Shown in pieces: positions 53,560-62,013 of a stretch of DNA of 64,000 nt (positions are counted from its first letter, which is position 1; every line of letters begins with the position of its first letter). The position numbers and the translations under genes are program-made. The DNA lies in assembly GCF_011516645.4 (NCBI RefSeq), contig NZ_CP088285.1:7396501-7460500 (forward strand). Direction: 5' to 3'. The stretch is from Bradyrhizobium septentrionale. Lineage in GTDB: Bacteria; Pseudomonadota; Alphaproteobacteria; Rhizobiales; Xanthobacteraceae. The notes beneath the pieces are model-generated. The model worked only from the letters and a program-made list of their open reading frames with translations, did no database searches and had not been told where the DNA came from.

Positions 53560-54378
53560 ATGTCCGGACAGGTTGAGGGCAAGGTCGCGCTGGTGACCGG
53601 TGGCGCGTCGGGTATCGGCGAGGCCATCGTTGAATTGTTCGCGCAGGAAGGCGCGACCGTTGTTGCGACGGATATCGACGAGTTGCGGGGACCGGAGCTC
53701 GCCGCGCGGCTCAAGAAGGCTGGTCGCGAGGTGATCTTTCTGCCGCAGGATGTCACCAGCGAGGAACGCTGGATCGAGGTCGTCGCTGACATCGGCAAGC
53801 GCTATGGCCGCCTCGACATCATGGTCTCCAATGCCGGCATCGGCATCGGCGCGCCCTCGATTGTCGATATGTCGCTCGCAGACTGGCGCCGGCAGACCGC
53901 CATCAATATTGACGGCGTGTTCCTGTCGGTGAAGCATTCGCTGCCGCTGATGCGCAAGCATGGCGGCGGCTCCATCATCATGATGTCGTCGCTGGCCGGC
54001 CTGCGTGGCGCGGCGAACCTCTCCGGCTATAGCGCGACCAAGGGCGCCGTGCGGCTGTTCGCCAAGTCGATCGCGATGGAATGCGCGCAGGCGAACGACG
54101 GCATCCGCGTCAACTCGGTGCATCCCGGTATCATCGACACGCCGATCTGGGGCAAGATCCCGACCGGCGCGACGGGCGCCGGCCAGAACGCGCCGATCGA
54201 TCCCGAGGAGCGCGCGAAATTTGCCACGCCGCTCGGCCGCGCCGGCCAGGCCATCGAGATCGCGCAGGGCGTGCTCTATCTCGCCTCCGATGCGTCGCGC
54301 TACGTCACCGGCAGCGAGCTCGTGATTGACGGGGGTATGAACGCCGGCGGCGTGGTGCGGCAGCCAGCGAGCCGCTAA
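53560..54378 (+). CDS. short-chain dehydrogenase/reductase
   Basis: A 272-residue SDR: TGGASGIGEA cofactor site, VSNAGIGIG, catalytic Ser in MMSSLAG, Tyr-Lys in YSATKGAVR, and the late VTGSELVIDGGMNAGG. GGGAG is 5 bases before ATG 53560; a TTG at 53548 is an alternative. Resembles cyclopentanol/alcohol SDRs but substrate unknown. It lies 18 bases after recJ. A repeat follows. Confidence 0.87.
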   Translation: MSGQVEGKVALVTGGASGIGEAIVELFAQEGATVVATDIDELRGPELAARLKKAGREVIFLPQDVTSEERWIEVVADIGKRYGRLDIMVSNAGIGIGAPSIVDMSLADWRRQTAINIDGVFLSVKHSLPLMRKHGGGSIIMMSSLAGLRGAANLSGYSATKGAVRLFAKSIAMECAQANDGIRVNSVHPGIIDTPIWGKIPTGATGAGQNAPIDPEERAKFATPLGRAGQAIEIAQGVLYLASDASRYVTGSELVIDGGMNAGGVVRQPASR

Positions 54379-54385
54379 TACGGTC

Positions 54386-54454
54386 GTAGCCCGCATGAGC
54401 GAAGCGACATGCGGGAAAGCGGCCCCCGGGTATCGCTTTGCTCACCCGGGCTAC
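54386..54454. repeat. dispersed palindromic repeat, family A copy 2
   Basis: GTAGCCCGCATGAGCGAAGC pairs with GCTTTGCTCACCCGGGCTAC at the other end. Same family as 13465-13540, again between convergent genes (SDR and lytic transglycosylase). Confidence 0.75.
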
Positions 54455-54478
54455 GCAGCTCACCGTGACGGCAGAGGG

Positions 54479-55714
54479 CTAGCCGCCTTGCCGCAGCCGC
54501 GCCAGCACCTTCAGCCCGCCGTAACCATCGGCGGGCAACAGGCCCATTTTGACCTGATAGTCCTTGATCGCCTTCATGGTGTCGTTGCCGACGCGGCCGT
54601 CGGTGCCGCCGGTGTCGAAGCCCGCCTTGGTCAGGCGCGTCTGCATCTCCTGCACCTCGGCGAGCGTCAGCGCGCGCTCGGAGCCGGGGAATGGCTGGAT
54701 GAAGGGCGGTCCGCCGAGACAGCGGTCGCCGAGATGGCAGATCGCCAGCGCGTAGTTCATCGAGGGATTGTAGCTCTTCACCGAATTGAAGTTCGGCCCG
54801 AGCAGGAAGGCGGGGCCGCCGGCGACCGGGATCCAGAGCTGGGCTGACGCGTTCGGCTGCGGAAACGGCTGGCCGTCGGCTCTGACGACGCCGGCGCTGG
54901 CCCAGGCCGCGTAGGAGCGGCTGCCGCTGGCGCTGCCGCTCGCCGCGCGGACCTCGTAGCCCCAATGCTCGCCGCGGTGCCACTTGCCGCGATTGACCAG
55001 GTATTTTGCGGTCGAGCCCAGCGCGTCGTCGGGACGGCCGAACGGCGAGACCTTGCCGTCGCCGTCATAGTCGAAGCCGACATTGAGCCAGACTTCCGGC
55101 ATCCATTGCGAATGGCCCATCGCGCCGGCCCACGAGCCGTTCATCTCCTCCGGGGTGCTCCAGCCGCGCTGTACGATCTTCATCGCGTTGATCAGCTCGG
55201 TCTCCCAGTAGGCCTTGCGACGCGGCTCGTTCCAGGCGAGGGCCGCCAGCGAGGGAAACACCGGCGTCATATGGTTCTGCTGCACCAGCGGATCGCCATA
55301 GGCGGATTCCACGCCCCACAGCGCGAGCAGCGTGCCGCGCTCGACGCCGAAGTCGCGCTCGATCCGGCCGAACAGCGCCTCGTTCTTCCTGAGCGCCTCG
55401 CGGCCGTGGATGATGCGCCAGTCGGAGACGCGGCGGTTGATGTACTGCCAGATCTGCTCGTGGAATTCAGGCTGGTTGCGCATCTGCCTGAACACGCTCA
55501 TGTCGGGCTCGACCCGCCCCATGCAGCGGTTCCAGGTCGCCTCCGAAATGCCCTTTGCCAGTGCGCGAGCGCGGAAATTGTCGCGCCATTGGTCGAAGCC
55601 GGGCGGCGCAGCCGCCAGTGCGCCGAGCGGATTGGTCAGCACGACGCCTGCCGCGAGCCCCGCTTTCAGGACGGCGCGGCGGGCAGGGGATTTCAAAGAA
55701 TCAGGCTGTTTCAT
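54479..55714 (-). CDS. lytic murein transglycosylase with peptidoglycan-binding domain
   Basis: A 411-residue enzyme that cleaves glycan strands to 1,6-anhydro-MurNAc ends. The N-terminus has a twin-arginine-like signal (PARRAVLKAGLAAGVVLTNPLGALAA). The SLT family 2 core (MltB-like) shows LALWGVESAYGDPLV with the catalytic Glu, and GSWAGAMGHSQWMPEVW; the end (~345-411) is a PGB_1 domain (EVQEMQTRLTKAGFDTGGTDGRVGNDTMKAIKDYQ). ATG 55714 (MKQPDSLK) is chosen; the frame is open further upstream. Its product feeds the AnmK recycling step. Confidence 0.92.
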   Translation of the reverse strand: MKQPDSLKSPARRAVLKAGLAAGVVLTNPLGALAAAPPGFDQWRDNFRARALAKGISEATWNRCMGRVEPDMSVFRQMRNQPEFHEQIWQYINRRVSDWRIIHGREALRKNEALFGRIERDFGVERGTLLALWGVESAYGDPLVQQNHMTPVFPSLAALAWNEPRRKAYWETELINAMKIVQRGWSTPEEMNGSWAGAMGHSQWMPEVWLNVGFDYDGDGKVSPFGRPDDALGSTAKYLVNRGKWHRGEHWGYEVRAASGSASGSRSYAAWASAGVVRADGQPFPQPNASAQLWIPVAGGPAFLLGPNFNSVKSYNPSMNYALAICHLGDRCLGGPPFIQPFPGSERALTLAEVQEMQTRLTKAGFDTGGTDGRVGNDTMKAIKDYQVKMGLLPADGYGGLKVLARLRQGG

Positions 55715-55769
55715 CTGGCCAGTGTAGCGGCGCCGATCGGGTGAGCCAAAAGCCACGCCGCCGCAGGGA

Positions 55770-56342
55770 CTAGCTATCCTGCAAATCCGTGGCGATTTTT
55801 GACAGCCATTGGCGGACAATTTGTTCCGACTTGCCGTCAAGGCTGGCGGCGAGTCGGCGCTCCTGCGCCTGGGCGATATGGCGGCATTTCTCCAGCAGCG
55901 CGGTTCCATGGCTGGTCAGCGTCCATTGCAGCACCCGGCCGTGGACGGGGTGCGGCGTCTTGCGGATCGCGCCGTCGCGTTCGAGGTTGCGGATGATCAC
56001 GCTGACGGTCTGCGGTGTCAGAAACGCCACCCGCGCCAGATCGGCGCCTGAGAGCCCCGGATAGGCCTTCAGCATCGTCAGCACGACGAATTGCGGCGAG
56101 GTGACGCCAAGCTGCGCGAGCGCGCGCTCCATCGACAGCCGCGAGGCCGCGTGCGCCTGGCGCAGCAGATAGGCGAGATAGCCCTGTTCGCCGCGCTTGC
56201 CTTCGCCGGGCGGCGGGATGGGCGTGGTGAGCAGGGCGTCTGCGGCCGATCCTGTCCCTACAGCAACCTTGCCGGCCGCCGTTTTCGCCGCCGGCCGCCG
56301 CTCGGCGGCGCCTGGTTTCCCGCGTTTCTGCATTCCCGCCAT
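55770..56342 (-). CDS. MarR-family transcriptional regulator
   Basis: About 190 residues. The winged-helix core is GVTSPQFVVLTMLKAYPGLSGADLARVAFLTPQTVSVIIRNLERDGAIRKTPHPVHGRVLQWTLTSHG. The first ~60 residues are a disordered Ala/Lys/Pro leader. Only one Cys (LEKCRHI) and it is not at the OhrR position, so a thiol switch is not evident. Starts at ATG 56342, 56333 or GTG 56375 are possible. Divergent from an AhpD-like gene across two TATCAG-N4-CTGATA palindromes. Confidence 0.85.
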   Translation of the reverse strand: MAGMQKRGKPGAAERRPAAKTAAGKVAVGTGSAADALLTTPIPPPGEGKRGEQGYLAYLLRQAHAASRLSMERALAQLGVTSPQFVVLTMLKAYPGLSGADLARVAFLTPQTVSVIIRNLERDGAIRKTPHPVHGRVLQWTLTSHGTALLEKCRHIAQAQERRLAASLDGKSEQIVRQWLSKIATDLQDS

Positions 56343-56384
56343 GTCGTCCGATGCCGCCTTCGCCGATGTCCGCACCTTGCTCGG

Positions 56385-56400
56385 TATCAGAGCTCTGATA
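56385..56400. promoter_or_regulatory. MarR operator candidate, site 1
   Basis: TATCAGAGCTCTGATA is a perfect 16-bp palindrome in the gap between the divergent MarR and AhpD-like genes, close to the regulator's start. Half-site CTGATA recurs in site 2. Confidence 0.75.
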
Positions 56401-56403
56401 ATG

Positions 56404-56419
56404 TATCAGTACACTGATA
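56404..56419. promoter_or_regulatory. MarR operator candidate, site 2
   Basis: TATCAGTACACTGATA repeats the TATCAG-N4-CTGATA pattern 19 bp from site 1 (centre to centre) and lies 17 bases before the AhpD-like start codon at 56436. Two sites on nearly the same helix face suit cooperative repressor binding. Confidence 0.75.
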
Positions 56420-56435
56420 ACACGAGGCCAGGCCG

Positions 56436-56909
56436 ATGTCACATGCCCGCAAGGAATACACCGACTTCGAGAAGCTCGCGCCCGATGTCTTCGCCGCCGT
56501 GCGTGCGCTCGGCCAGTTCGCGGCCAAGGCCGGCCTCGACAAGCAGCTGCTCGAGCTCGTCAAGCTGCGCGCCTCGCAGATCAACGGCTGCGCGTTCTGC
56601 GTGCAGTACCACATCCTGCAAGGCGAGAGCCTCGGCGTGCCCACAGACAAGCTCAACCTCGTCGTGGTGTGGCGCGAGGCGCCGCAGTTCTCGGCCCGCG
56701 AGCGCGCGGCGCTGGCCTGGACCGAAGCGCTGACGACCTTGCCGAACGGCGTCAGCGACGAGGTCTATGCCGAGGTCTCCGCCGAATTCTCCGAGCAGGA
56801 GCTGACCTATCTCACCTCGGCGATCGCATCGATCAATGTCTGGAACCGGTTCGGCGCCGCCTATCGCTGGACGCCGCCGCCGCGCAGACAGAACGCGGCG
56901 GCTTCGTGA
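56436..56909 (+). CDS. carboxymuconolactone decarboxylase/AhpD-like protein
   Basis: A 157-residue member of the AhpD-like fold. The CxxC-His motif is INGCAFCVQYHILQGES, as in alkylhydroperoxidase AhpD, and the rest (FAAKAGLDKQLLELVKLRASQ, WTEALTTLPNGVSDEVYAEV) is usual for the peroxidase-related branch. Likely a thiol-dependent peroxidase or detoxifier; substrate unknown. The MarR operators lie right upstream. The cupin gene follows 51 bp later in the same direction. Confidence 0.9.
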   Translation: MSHARKEYTDFEKLAPDVFAAVRALGQFAAKAGLDKQLLELVKLRASQINGCAFCVQYHILQGESLGVPTDKLNLVVVWREAPQFSARERAALAWTEALTTLPNGVSDEVYAEVSAEFSEQELTYLTSAIASINVWNRFGAAYRWTPPPRRQNAAAS

Positions 56910-56960
56910 GCCGGACCGCGCGCGACAAATGAACCAGCAACTGAAAGGGGAGAAACACCA

Positions 56961-57467
56961 ATGACCTCGATCGCGATGACACCATCTCTTGCATTCGCGC
57001 GGCCGCCGCGGCCGGTCTCGCTGGCCATCGCAGCGGGACTGGCCTGCGCCTTCGTGATCGGCAAGGCCTTGCCAACGCCGATGGACGCAATCGCCACGAT
57101 GATCTCGCCGCTATGCGCGAGCGCCAATGCGGCGTCGCCGCTCGACAAGGTCGAGGTCATCACCTCGCATGCGCTGCCGAACGTGGCGGGCAAGCGGGTC
57201 ACGGTGGTGCGCGTGTTCTACGGTCCCGGCGGGTTCACGCCGCCGCACCGCCATTCGGGTTCGGTGACCGCCTACATCACCAAGGGTGAAATCCGGTCCC
57301 AGCTCGGCGGCGGACCGGTCGAGACTTTCAAGGTCGGCCAGTCCTTTTTCGAGCCGCCGGGCTCGACGCACATGGTCTCGGCCAATGCGAGCACCACGGA
57401 GCCGGCGGAGCTGATCGCCGTGTTCGTGGCGGATGAGGGCGCGCAGCTGACCACGATGCTCGAATAG
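56961..57467 (+). CDS. cupin-domain protein with N-terminal membrane segment
   Basis: A 168-residue protein. Residues ~20-55 are hydrophobic (signal anchor or signal peptide: VSLAIAAGLACAFVIGKAL). The cupin core has GPGGFTPPHRHSGSVTAYITKGEI (first motif, with His ligands) and FFEPPGSTHMVSANAS (second motif). AAAGGGGAG precedes ATG 56961. Downstream of the AhpD-like gene; probably part of the MarR-controlled unit. Confidence 0.85.
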   Translation: MTSIAMTPSLAFARPPRPVSLAIAAGLACAFVIGKALPTPMDAIATMISPLCASANAASPLDKVEVITSHALPNVAGKRVTVVRVFYGPGGFTPPHRHSGSVTAYITKGEIRSQLGGGPVETFKVGQSFFEPPGSTHMVSANASTTEPAELIAVFVADEGAQLTTMLE

Positions 57468-57657
57468 CGATCGGCGAGGCGCTGGTCCTGCAAGACGCGC
57501 GCACTGGACCAGTTTGGTGCCGAACTCGCATGAAAGTGGACCTTGCGCGCAACGCGGTGCGTGGATTGATTGCGCGACAGGTTGCTGCACCGGTCGCGAC
57601 CCAAGCGCGTTCCGATCGTCGGCGCGCCGGGGACGGTTACTGATGAGGGACAAACCG

Positions 57658-58551
57658 ATGATCAGTTTGAAGGGACTCTCGGCCTTCCCGATTACGCCCT
57701 CGAACCGGGATGGGCGGGTCGATGTGGGAGCTCTCCGCGCGGTGCTCGACCCCGTGATCGCGGCGAAGGTGGATTCGATCGGGCTGCTCGGAAGCACCGG
57801 TTCATATCCGTATTTCAGCCGCGATGAGCGGCGGCGGGCCGTGCAGGCGGCCGCCGCATTGGCTGAAGGTCAAATGCCGATTTTGGTCGGCGTCGGCGCG
57901 CTGCGCACCGACGACGCGGTGCGGCTGGCGCAGGATGCGCGTGACGCTGGCGCGACGGCCGGCCTTTTGGCCGCGGTTTCCTATACGCCTTTGACTGACG
58001 ACGAGGTGTTCGAGCATTTTCAAACCGTGGCCCGTGAGAGCAGGCTGCCGATTTGCATCTATGACAATCCCGGAACGACCCATTTCCGATTCACGCCGGC
58101 ACTCATCGGCCGCTTGAGCCGCGTCGAGGGGATCGTCGCGGTGAAGAGTCCTGCGCCGGACGCGTCGGCTGTGTCCGGCCATCTCGGGGAATTGCGGGCT
58201 GTCGTTCCAGGCGGCCTCGCGTTGGGTTACAGCGCCGACTGGAATTGCACCGAGGCGCTGTTGGCAGGTGGCGATACCTGGTACTGCGTGCTCGCAGGAA
58301 TTTTCCCGAAGGCTTGCCTGGACATCGTCCGTGCCGTGACGAGCGGCGATGCGGCCCGGGCGCGGCAGCTCAATGCGCGTCTGCAGCCGATGTGGGATCT
58401 GTTCAAGACATTCTCGGGTCTGCGCGTTGTCTACGCGATTGCCAATCTCAGAGGTGTCTGCGTGGCCGAACCTCCACGTCCGATCTTGCCGCTGCCCGCG
58501 GATGCGCAGAGGAGGGTCAAGGAGACGTTGGCTGCGATGGAGATCGACTGA
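57658..58551 (+). CDS. dihydrodipicolinate synthase-family aldolase/lyase
   Basis: A 297-residue TIM-barrel lyase. The DHDPS-family catalytic residues are visible: Tyr in PICIYDNPGTT and Schiff-base Lys in GIVAVKSPAPD. The GSTGSYPYFSRDERR segment replaces the usual pyruvate-binding GTTGE motif of DapA, so this is a family member with another substrate. ATG 57658 (MISLKGLSAF) has GAGGGA 8 bases upstream; ATG 57643 is an alternative. No partner gene adjacent. Confidence 0.85.
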   Translation: MISLKGLSAFPITPSNRDGRVDVGALRAVLDPVIAAKVDSIGLLGSTGSYPYFSRDERRRAVQAAAALAEGQMPILVGVGALRTDDAVRLAQDARDAGATAGLLAAVSYTPLTDDEVFEHFQTVARESRLPICIYDNPGTTHFRFTPALIGRLSRVEGIVAVKSPAPDASAVSGHLGELRAVVPGGLALGYSADWNCTEALLAGGDTWYCVLAGIFPKACLDIVRAVTSGDAARARQLNARLQPMWDLFKTFSGLRVVYAIANLRGVCVAEPPRPILPLPADAQRRVKETLAAMEID

Positions 58552-58575
58552 TCGCATGCCTGAAGCGCGGCCGCG

Positions 58576-60168
58576 CTAATTGCCGCCACCCTCCTGGGTG
58601 TCGATGCGATGCACGACATCGTCGGGCAGGGCGTGCGCCACGGCGGCCGCAGGTCCGGGCTCGGGTCCGATCTCGCGGCCGCGGCCGCGGCCGCGGATCA
58701 GCCGCTCATAGGCCGACACCAGCGTGGTGTAGGGATTGACCCACAGCCAGCCGTCGCGGGTGAACACCTGGACGTCGAAGTGCAGATGCCGCGACGTGCC
58801 ATTGGGGTGGTCAAGATAGTTCGAGACCACGCCGATCTTCTCGCCCTCGCTGACGCGGCGTCCGTTGAGCAAACCATCGGCATCCATCGCCGCCGGGTTC
58901 ATGTGCATGTAGCGGAAGCGGATATGCTCGGTGCGGGTGTTGATCTGTAGCGTCGCAGCCTGCTGCTGCGGCGAGCGGATCACGATGCTGTCGCGCACCG
59001 CGACCACGCCCTGCTGCTTGGGGTCGCAACCCTCCTTGCTGTCTGCGGGACACGCGCCTGGCCTGACATCCTGGCCCTGATGGCCAAAGCCGCTGGTGCA
59101 TTGGCCGACCTCAAAACTGCGGGCCTCGCAGAAATTGTCCTGCCAGGGATACACGTCGACCGTCGCGCCCGCCTTGCGCCTGGCGAAGGATTGCGAGTGT
59201 GCGAAGGCCGGCGCTTTCTCCAGCGGAAAGCGGATCTGCGAATAGACGGTGAAGTCGGCGTGGCCACTCTGCTGCCTGTGTCCGCCGCTGCCCGCGATGA
59301 TGTCGCCGCTCGGGCGGTAGGTGAAGTCAGCCGATGCGGCCGCCGGCCGCTCGGCGATGTCGGAGGCGATGTCGCTGCGCGACCGCGACGGCTGGCCGCC
59401 TGCGATGTGCAACGCCTTCAGGAAGCGCTCGGCGACCGGATAGGCCTCACGACAGGCCAGCCGTTTCGGCCGCGGCGTGCTGTCGAGGCATTGGATCGAG
59501 ACGACATAGGGAATCCCGAAACGGGTGAAGGCGTAGCGGACATAGCCCTCGCGGATGAAGCGGCGGATGTCCGGAAACTGCGCGGCCAGCGTCTTGACCG
59601 GCTCGCCCTTGCCGCCGAGCCGGTCGGCGAGGTCGTAGACCAGGATCGAGCCCGAGATCTGCACCTCGACCGGTTTGGCAAACGTCCGCGGCGGCATGCC
59701 GTCGCCGGCACCCGGGTCGAGCGAGAACACCGCGTCGTAGCCGGACGCGCCGGCATGAAAGATATCGGCAGGGCGGAAATCGGCCTGATAGCGCACGACC
59801 GACAGGCTGTCCGGCGCACCGCTTTGCCGCGCGTCGAGATAGCTTGCGGGGTCGAACGGCAGCAGCACCGGAATCGGGCTGCGCGCGATGCCGGGGAACA
59901 GCGGCGACGTCACCGCGTTCAGCTGCACCAGTGCGGGGGTCGCGCGCGGATCGGTGGCCGGGACGCGGCGTTGGCCGGCGAAGGTGAAGTTGGAGGCAAT
60001 GGCCGGGCGGGCGCTCATCTCCTGCCGGAGCTGGTCGAGCACCGCGCGCCATTCGACCCGCATGGCCGAGATCGACGGCGTTCGGAATTCGTCGGCATGA
60101 GCGCCGGGAGGAGGCGAGAGCAGGACTGCCAGCCAGCAACTGATGAAGCTGACAACCTTCCTGTTCAC
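58576..60168 (-). CDS. secreted M23-family metallopeptidase
   Basis: About 530 residues with a signal peptide (VNRKVVSFISCWLAVLLSPPPGAHA) from GTG 60168, which has GGGGGG upstream. The N-terminal ~300 residues are of unknown type with a few Cys. The LytM core has GFGHQGQDVRPG (H-x3-D) and the second site RHLHFDVQVF (HxH), preceded by RYMHMNPAAM. A peptidoglycan or protein endopeptidase is likely; the long front domain may bind its substrate or inhibit it. The C-terminal Arg/Gly-rich end is low complexity. Confidence 0.83.
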   Translation of the reverse strand: MNRKVVSFISCWLAVLLSPPPGAHADEFRTPSISAMRVEWRAVLDQLRQEMSARPAIASNFTFAGQRRVPATDPRATPALVQLNAVTSPLFPGIARSPIPVLLPFDPASYLDARQSGAPDSLSVVRYQADFRPADIFHAGASGYDAVFSLDPGAGDGMPPRTFAKPVEVQISGSILVYDLADRLGGKGEPVKTLAAQFPDIRRFIREGYVRYAFTRFGIPYVVSIQCLDSTPRPKRLACREAYPVAERFLKALHIAGGQPSRSRSDIASDIAERPAAASADFTYRPSGDIIAGSGGHRQQSGHADFTVYSQIRFPLEKAPAFAHSQSFARRKAGATVDVYPWQDNFCEARSFEVGQCTSGFGHQGQDVRPGACPADSKEGCDPKQQGVVAVRDSIVIRSPQQQAATLQINTRTEHIRFRYMHMNPAAMDADGLLNGRRVSEGEKIGVVSNYLDHPNGTSRHLHFDVQVFTRDGWLWVNPYTTLVSAYERLIRGRGRGREIGPEPGPAAAVAHALPDDVVHRIDTQEGGGN

Positions 60169-60207
60169 TGCACCCCCCGGCTCATGTCTGACCGCCAGAG
60201 AGATTAG

Positions 60208-60280
60208 AGCAAGATCCGGAAAAGTGCGTAGCAGTTTTCCGGAAAGTTTGAGCTTAAACAACAATCCGATGCGCGATGAT
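60208..60280. repeat. dispersed palindromic repeat, family B copy 3
   Basis: AGCAAGATCCGGAAAAGTGC to GGAAAGTTTGAGCT (60208-60254), then flank TTAAACAACAATCCGATGCG. More diverged than copies at 31926 and 43827. Lies in the region upstream of the M23 gene and after the efp stop. Confidence 0.7.
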
Positions 60281-60312
60281 GATTCACTTCAAATCCCACC
60301 GCGCCTCAGCGC

Positions 60313-60879
60313 TTAGTCCTTGGCGCGTTCAACGTACGAACCGTCCTCGGTCATGACCACGATGCGCGTTCCGGCGGCAACGTGCGGCGGCACGCCGGTG
60401 CGCACGCCATTGGACAGGATCGCGGGCTTGTAGGACGAGGAGGCGGTCTGCCCCTTGGTCACCGGCTCGGTCTCGACCACTTCGAGCGTCACGCGCTGCG
60501 GCAGCTGGATCGCGACCGGATTGCCCTCGTGCATCGAGAGCTTCACGGTCATGTTCTCCTGCAGATAGGGCGAGGAGGAGCCGACGATCTCCTTGGAGAC
60601 CTGGACCTGATCGTAGTTGTCGTTGTTCATGAAGTGGAAGCCGTCGGCGTCTTCATAAAGGTAGTTGTAGTTGTGGTCTTCGACGGTGGCCTTCTCGACC
60701 TGGTCGGTGGTCTTGTAGCGCTCCGAGACCTTCACGCCGTCGCCGATGCGGCGCATTTCGATCTGGCTGACCGGGGTGCCCTTGCCGGGATGAATGTTCT
60801 CGGCGGACAAGACCACATAGAGCCGGCCGTCCTGCTCGATGATGTTGCCCTTGCGGATGGAACTGGCGATGACTTTCAA
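60313..60879 (-). CDS. efp: elongation factor P (TTG start)
   Basis: Rescues ribosomes stalled at polyproline. 188 residues, exact EF-P length, if the rare TTG at 60879 ([12 protein letters not shown]) is the start; AGGAAA lies just upstream. The frame is open to 61017 but the added residues do not fit the family. The modified Lys lies in [11 protein letters not shown] (residue 33), the loop that EpmA lysylates. Domains II and III are complete, ending [19 protein letters not shown]. epmA and epmB lie 1.1-2.2 kb to the right. Confidence 0.95.
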   Translation of the reverse strand: MKVIASSIRKGNIIEQDGRLYVVLSAENIHPGKGTPVSQIEMRRIGDGVKVSERYKTTDQVEKATVEDHNYNYLYEDADGFHFMNNDNYDQVQVSKEIVGSSSPYLQENMTVKLSMHEGNPVAIQLPQRVTLEVVETEPVTKGQTASSSYKPAILSNGVRTGVPPHVAAGTRIVVMTEDGSYVERAKD

Positions 60880-61044
60880 AGGTGTTTTCCTGAATTTGGG
60901 AGGCGGGGGCGCAAACCGGATGGCAGCCCCTCGGCCATGGCGGCGATTTCGGGCTGCAACATACTGATTTGTCCCTGAGATGCCAGCCTTTTGCGGCCAA
61001 TTTTGGCAGTTTGCCAACCGCTGAAACCGGCCCGGAACGGGACG

Positions 61045-61770
61045 TTATGGCTGGTCCTTGCCGGGGATCTTGCGGGCCTTCGCGTTGTGCTCGGCAAAGC
61101 TTGCAGGAACCGAAAACGTCCCGGTTTTCAGGTCGTAGACGCAACGCCAATCCTCGACCCAGGGGAACGGGGGGTGCTCGCCCTGGATGTCGAAGGACAT
61201 GCCGAGCACGAGGTAGCGGCTGTCGGGCCATTTCATGCCAAGCCAGGCGTAGTTCTCGTCAAAACCCTTGATCAGGCCGATCTGCATATGGTCGAGCGTA
61301 TACGGGTCATCCGGGTCGCGGCGCACGCCTTCGGCTGCCGGCTGGGTGTAGAAGTAGTCCCAGGCGGCCTCGCCGAGCGGCTTTTGGGTCGCCGGCACGA
61401 ACCGGTCGCCGGTCCGCTTGTACAGGTAGAGGGTGTGATAGCCGGCGCCGATCTTCTGCATCCGCACCAGCCAGCGGCTGTCCGGGCTGAAGCGGAAGCC
61501 GGCCTGATAGCCGGCCGCATCGGTGCCTTCGCCCTGGTTCAGCAGCGCGCCATGCTTGCGGGCGCGGTCGAAGGTCCAGAACTGGAAGAGGAGACCTTCA
61601 TCGCCCATGTCCTTCGCATACTGCTCGACGCGGACTGTTCGATCCGGCGAGGTGAAGCTTGCGTCCGCAACCCGCTTGAACTCGCTGCCCGGGCTGTCGG
61701 CCATTGCCGGCGTCGCCACGGCCAAGCCGAGCAACAGCAGCAGTCCAGCACTTCGCAACCAGCCGACCAT
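61045..61770 (-). CDS. secreted protein of unknown function
   Basis: A 241-residue protein with a clear signal peptide (MVGWLRSAGLLLLLGLAVATPAMA). The mature part has repeated WLVRMQKIGAGYHTLYLYKR- and NYAWLGMKWPDSRYLVLGM-like segments, suggesting a beta-propeller or beta-sandwich fold. I do not recognise the family. ATG 61770 has AGGA upstream; the frame is open to 61920. It lies between efp and epmA, on the efp strand. Confidence 0.75.
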   Translation of the reverse strand: MVGWLRSAGLLLLLGLAVATPAMADSPGSEFKRVADASFTSPDRTVRVEQYAKDMGDEGLLFQFWTFDRARKHGALLNQGEGTDAAGYQAGFRFSPDSRWLVRMQKIGAGYHTLYLYKRTGDRFVPATQKPLGEAAWDYFYTQPAAEGVRRDPDDPYTLDHMQIGLIKGFDENYAWLGMKWPDSRYLVLGMSFDIQGEHPPFPWVEDWRCVYDLKTGTFSVPASFAEHNAKARKIPGKDQP

Positions 61771-62013
61771 GGGCGCATCCTGTTTTCGCGCAACTGGCGG
61801 TGGGACGCGCGAACCAGTGTTCAGGTTCAGCGGATCGCGAACATGGACAAGGCGGGCGTCTTTCGACATGAAGGGATCAGCTTTGCCGGGTGGCGCGGAG
61901 AACAAGGCCGTGTGGACCATGATGTTATTTAGAATCAGTCACTTGCTTCCCACTCTTAAGTGGAGGCGGGGGCTTGTTGATGTGGAATCCATGAGATCCG
62001 GGGTGCACCGGCA

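Noticed and set aside
51646..54396. 916-residue minus-strand open frame opposite recJ and an SDR
   Set aside because: RecJ and SDR motifs are intact on the plus strand; the antisense protein is compositionally biased and spans two genes.
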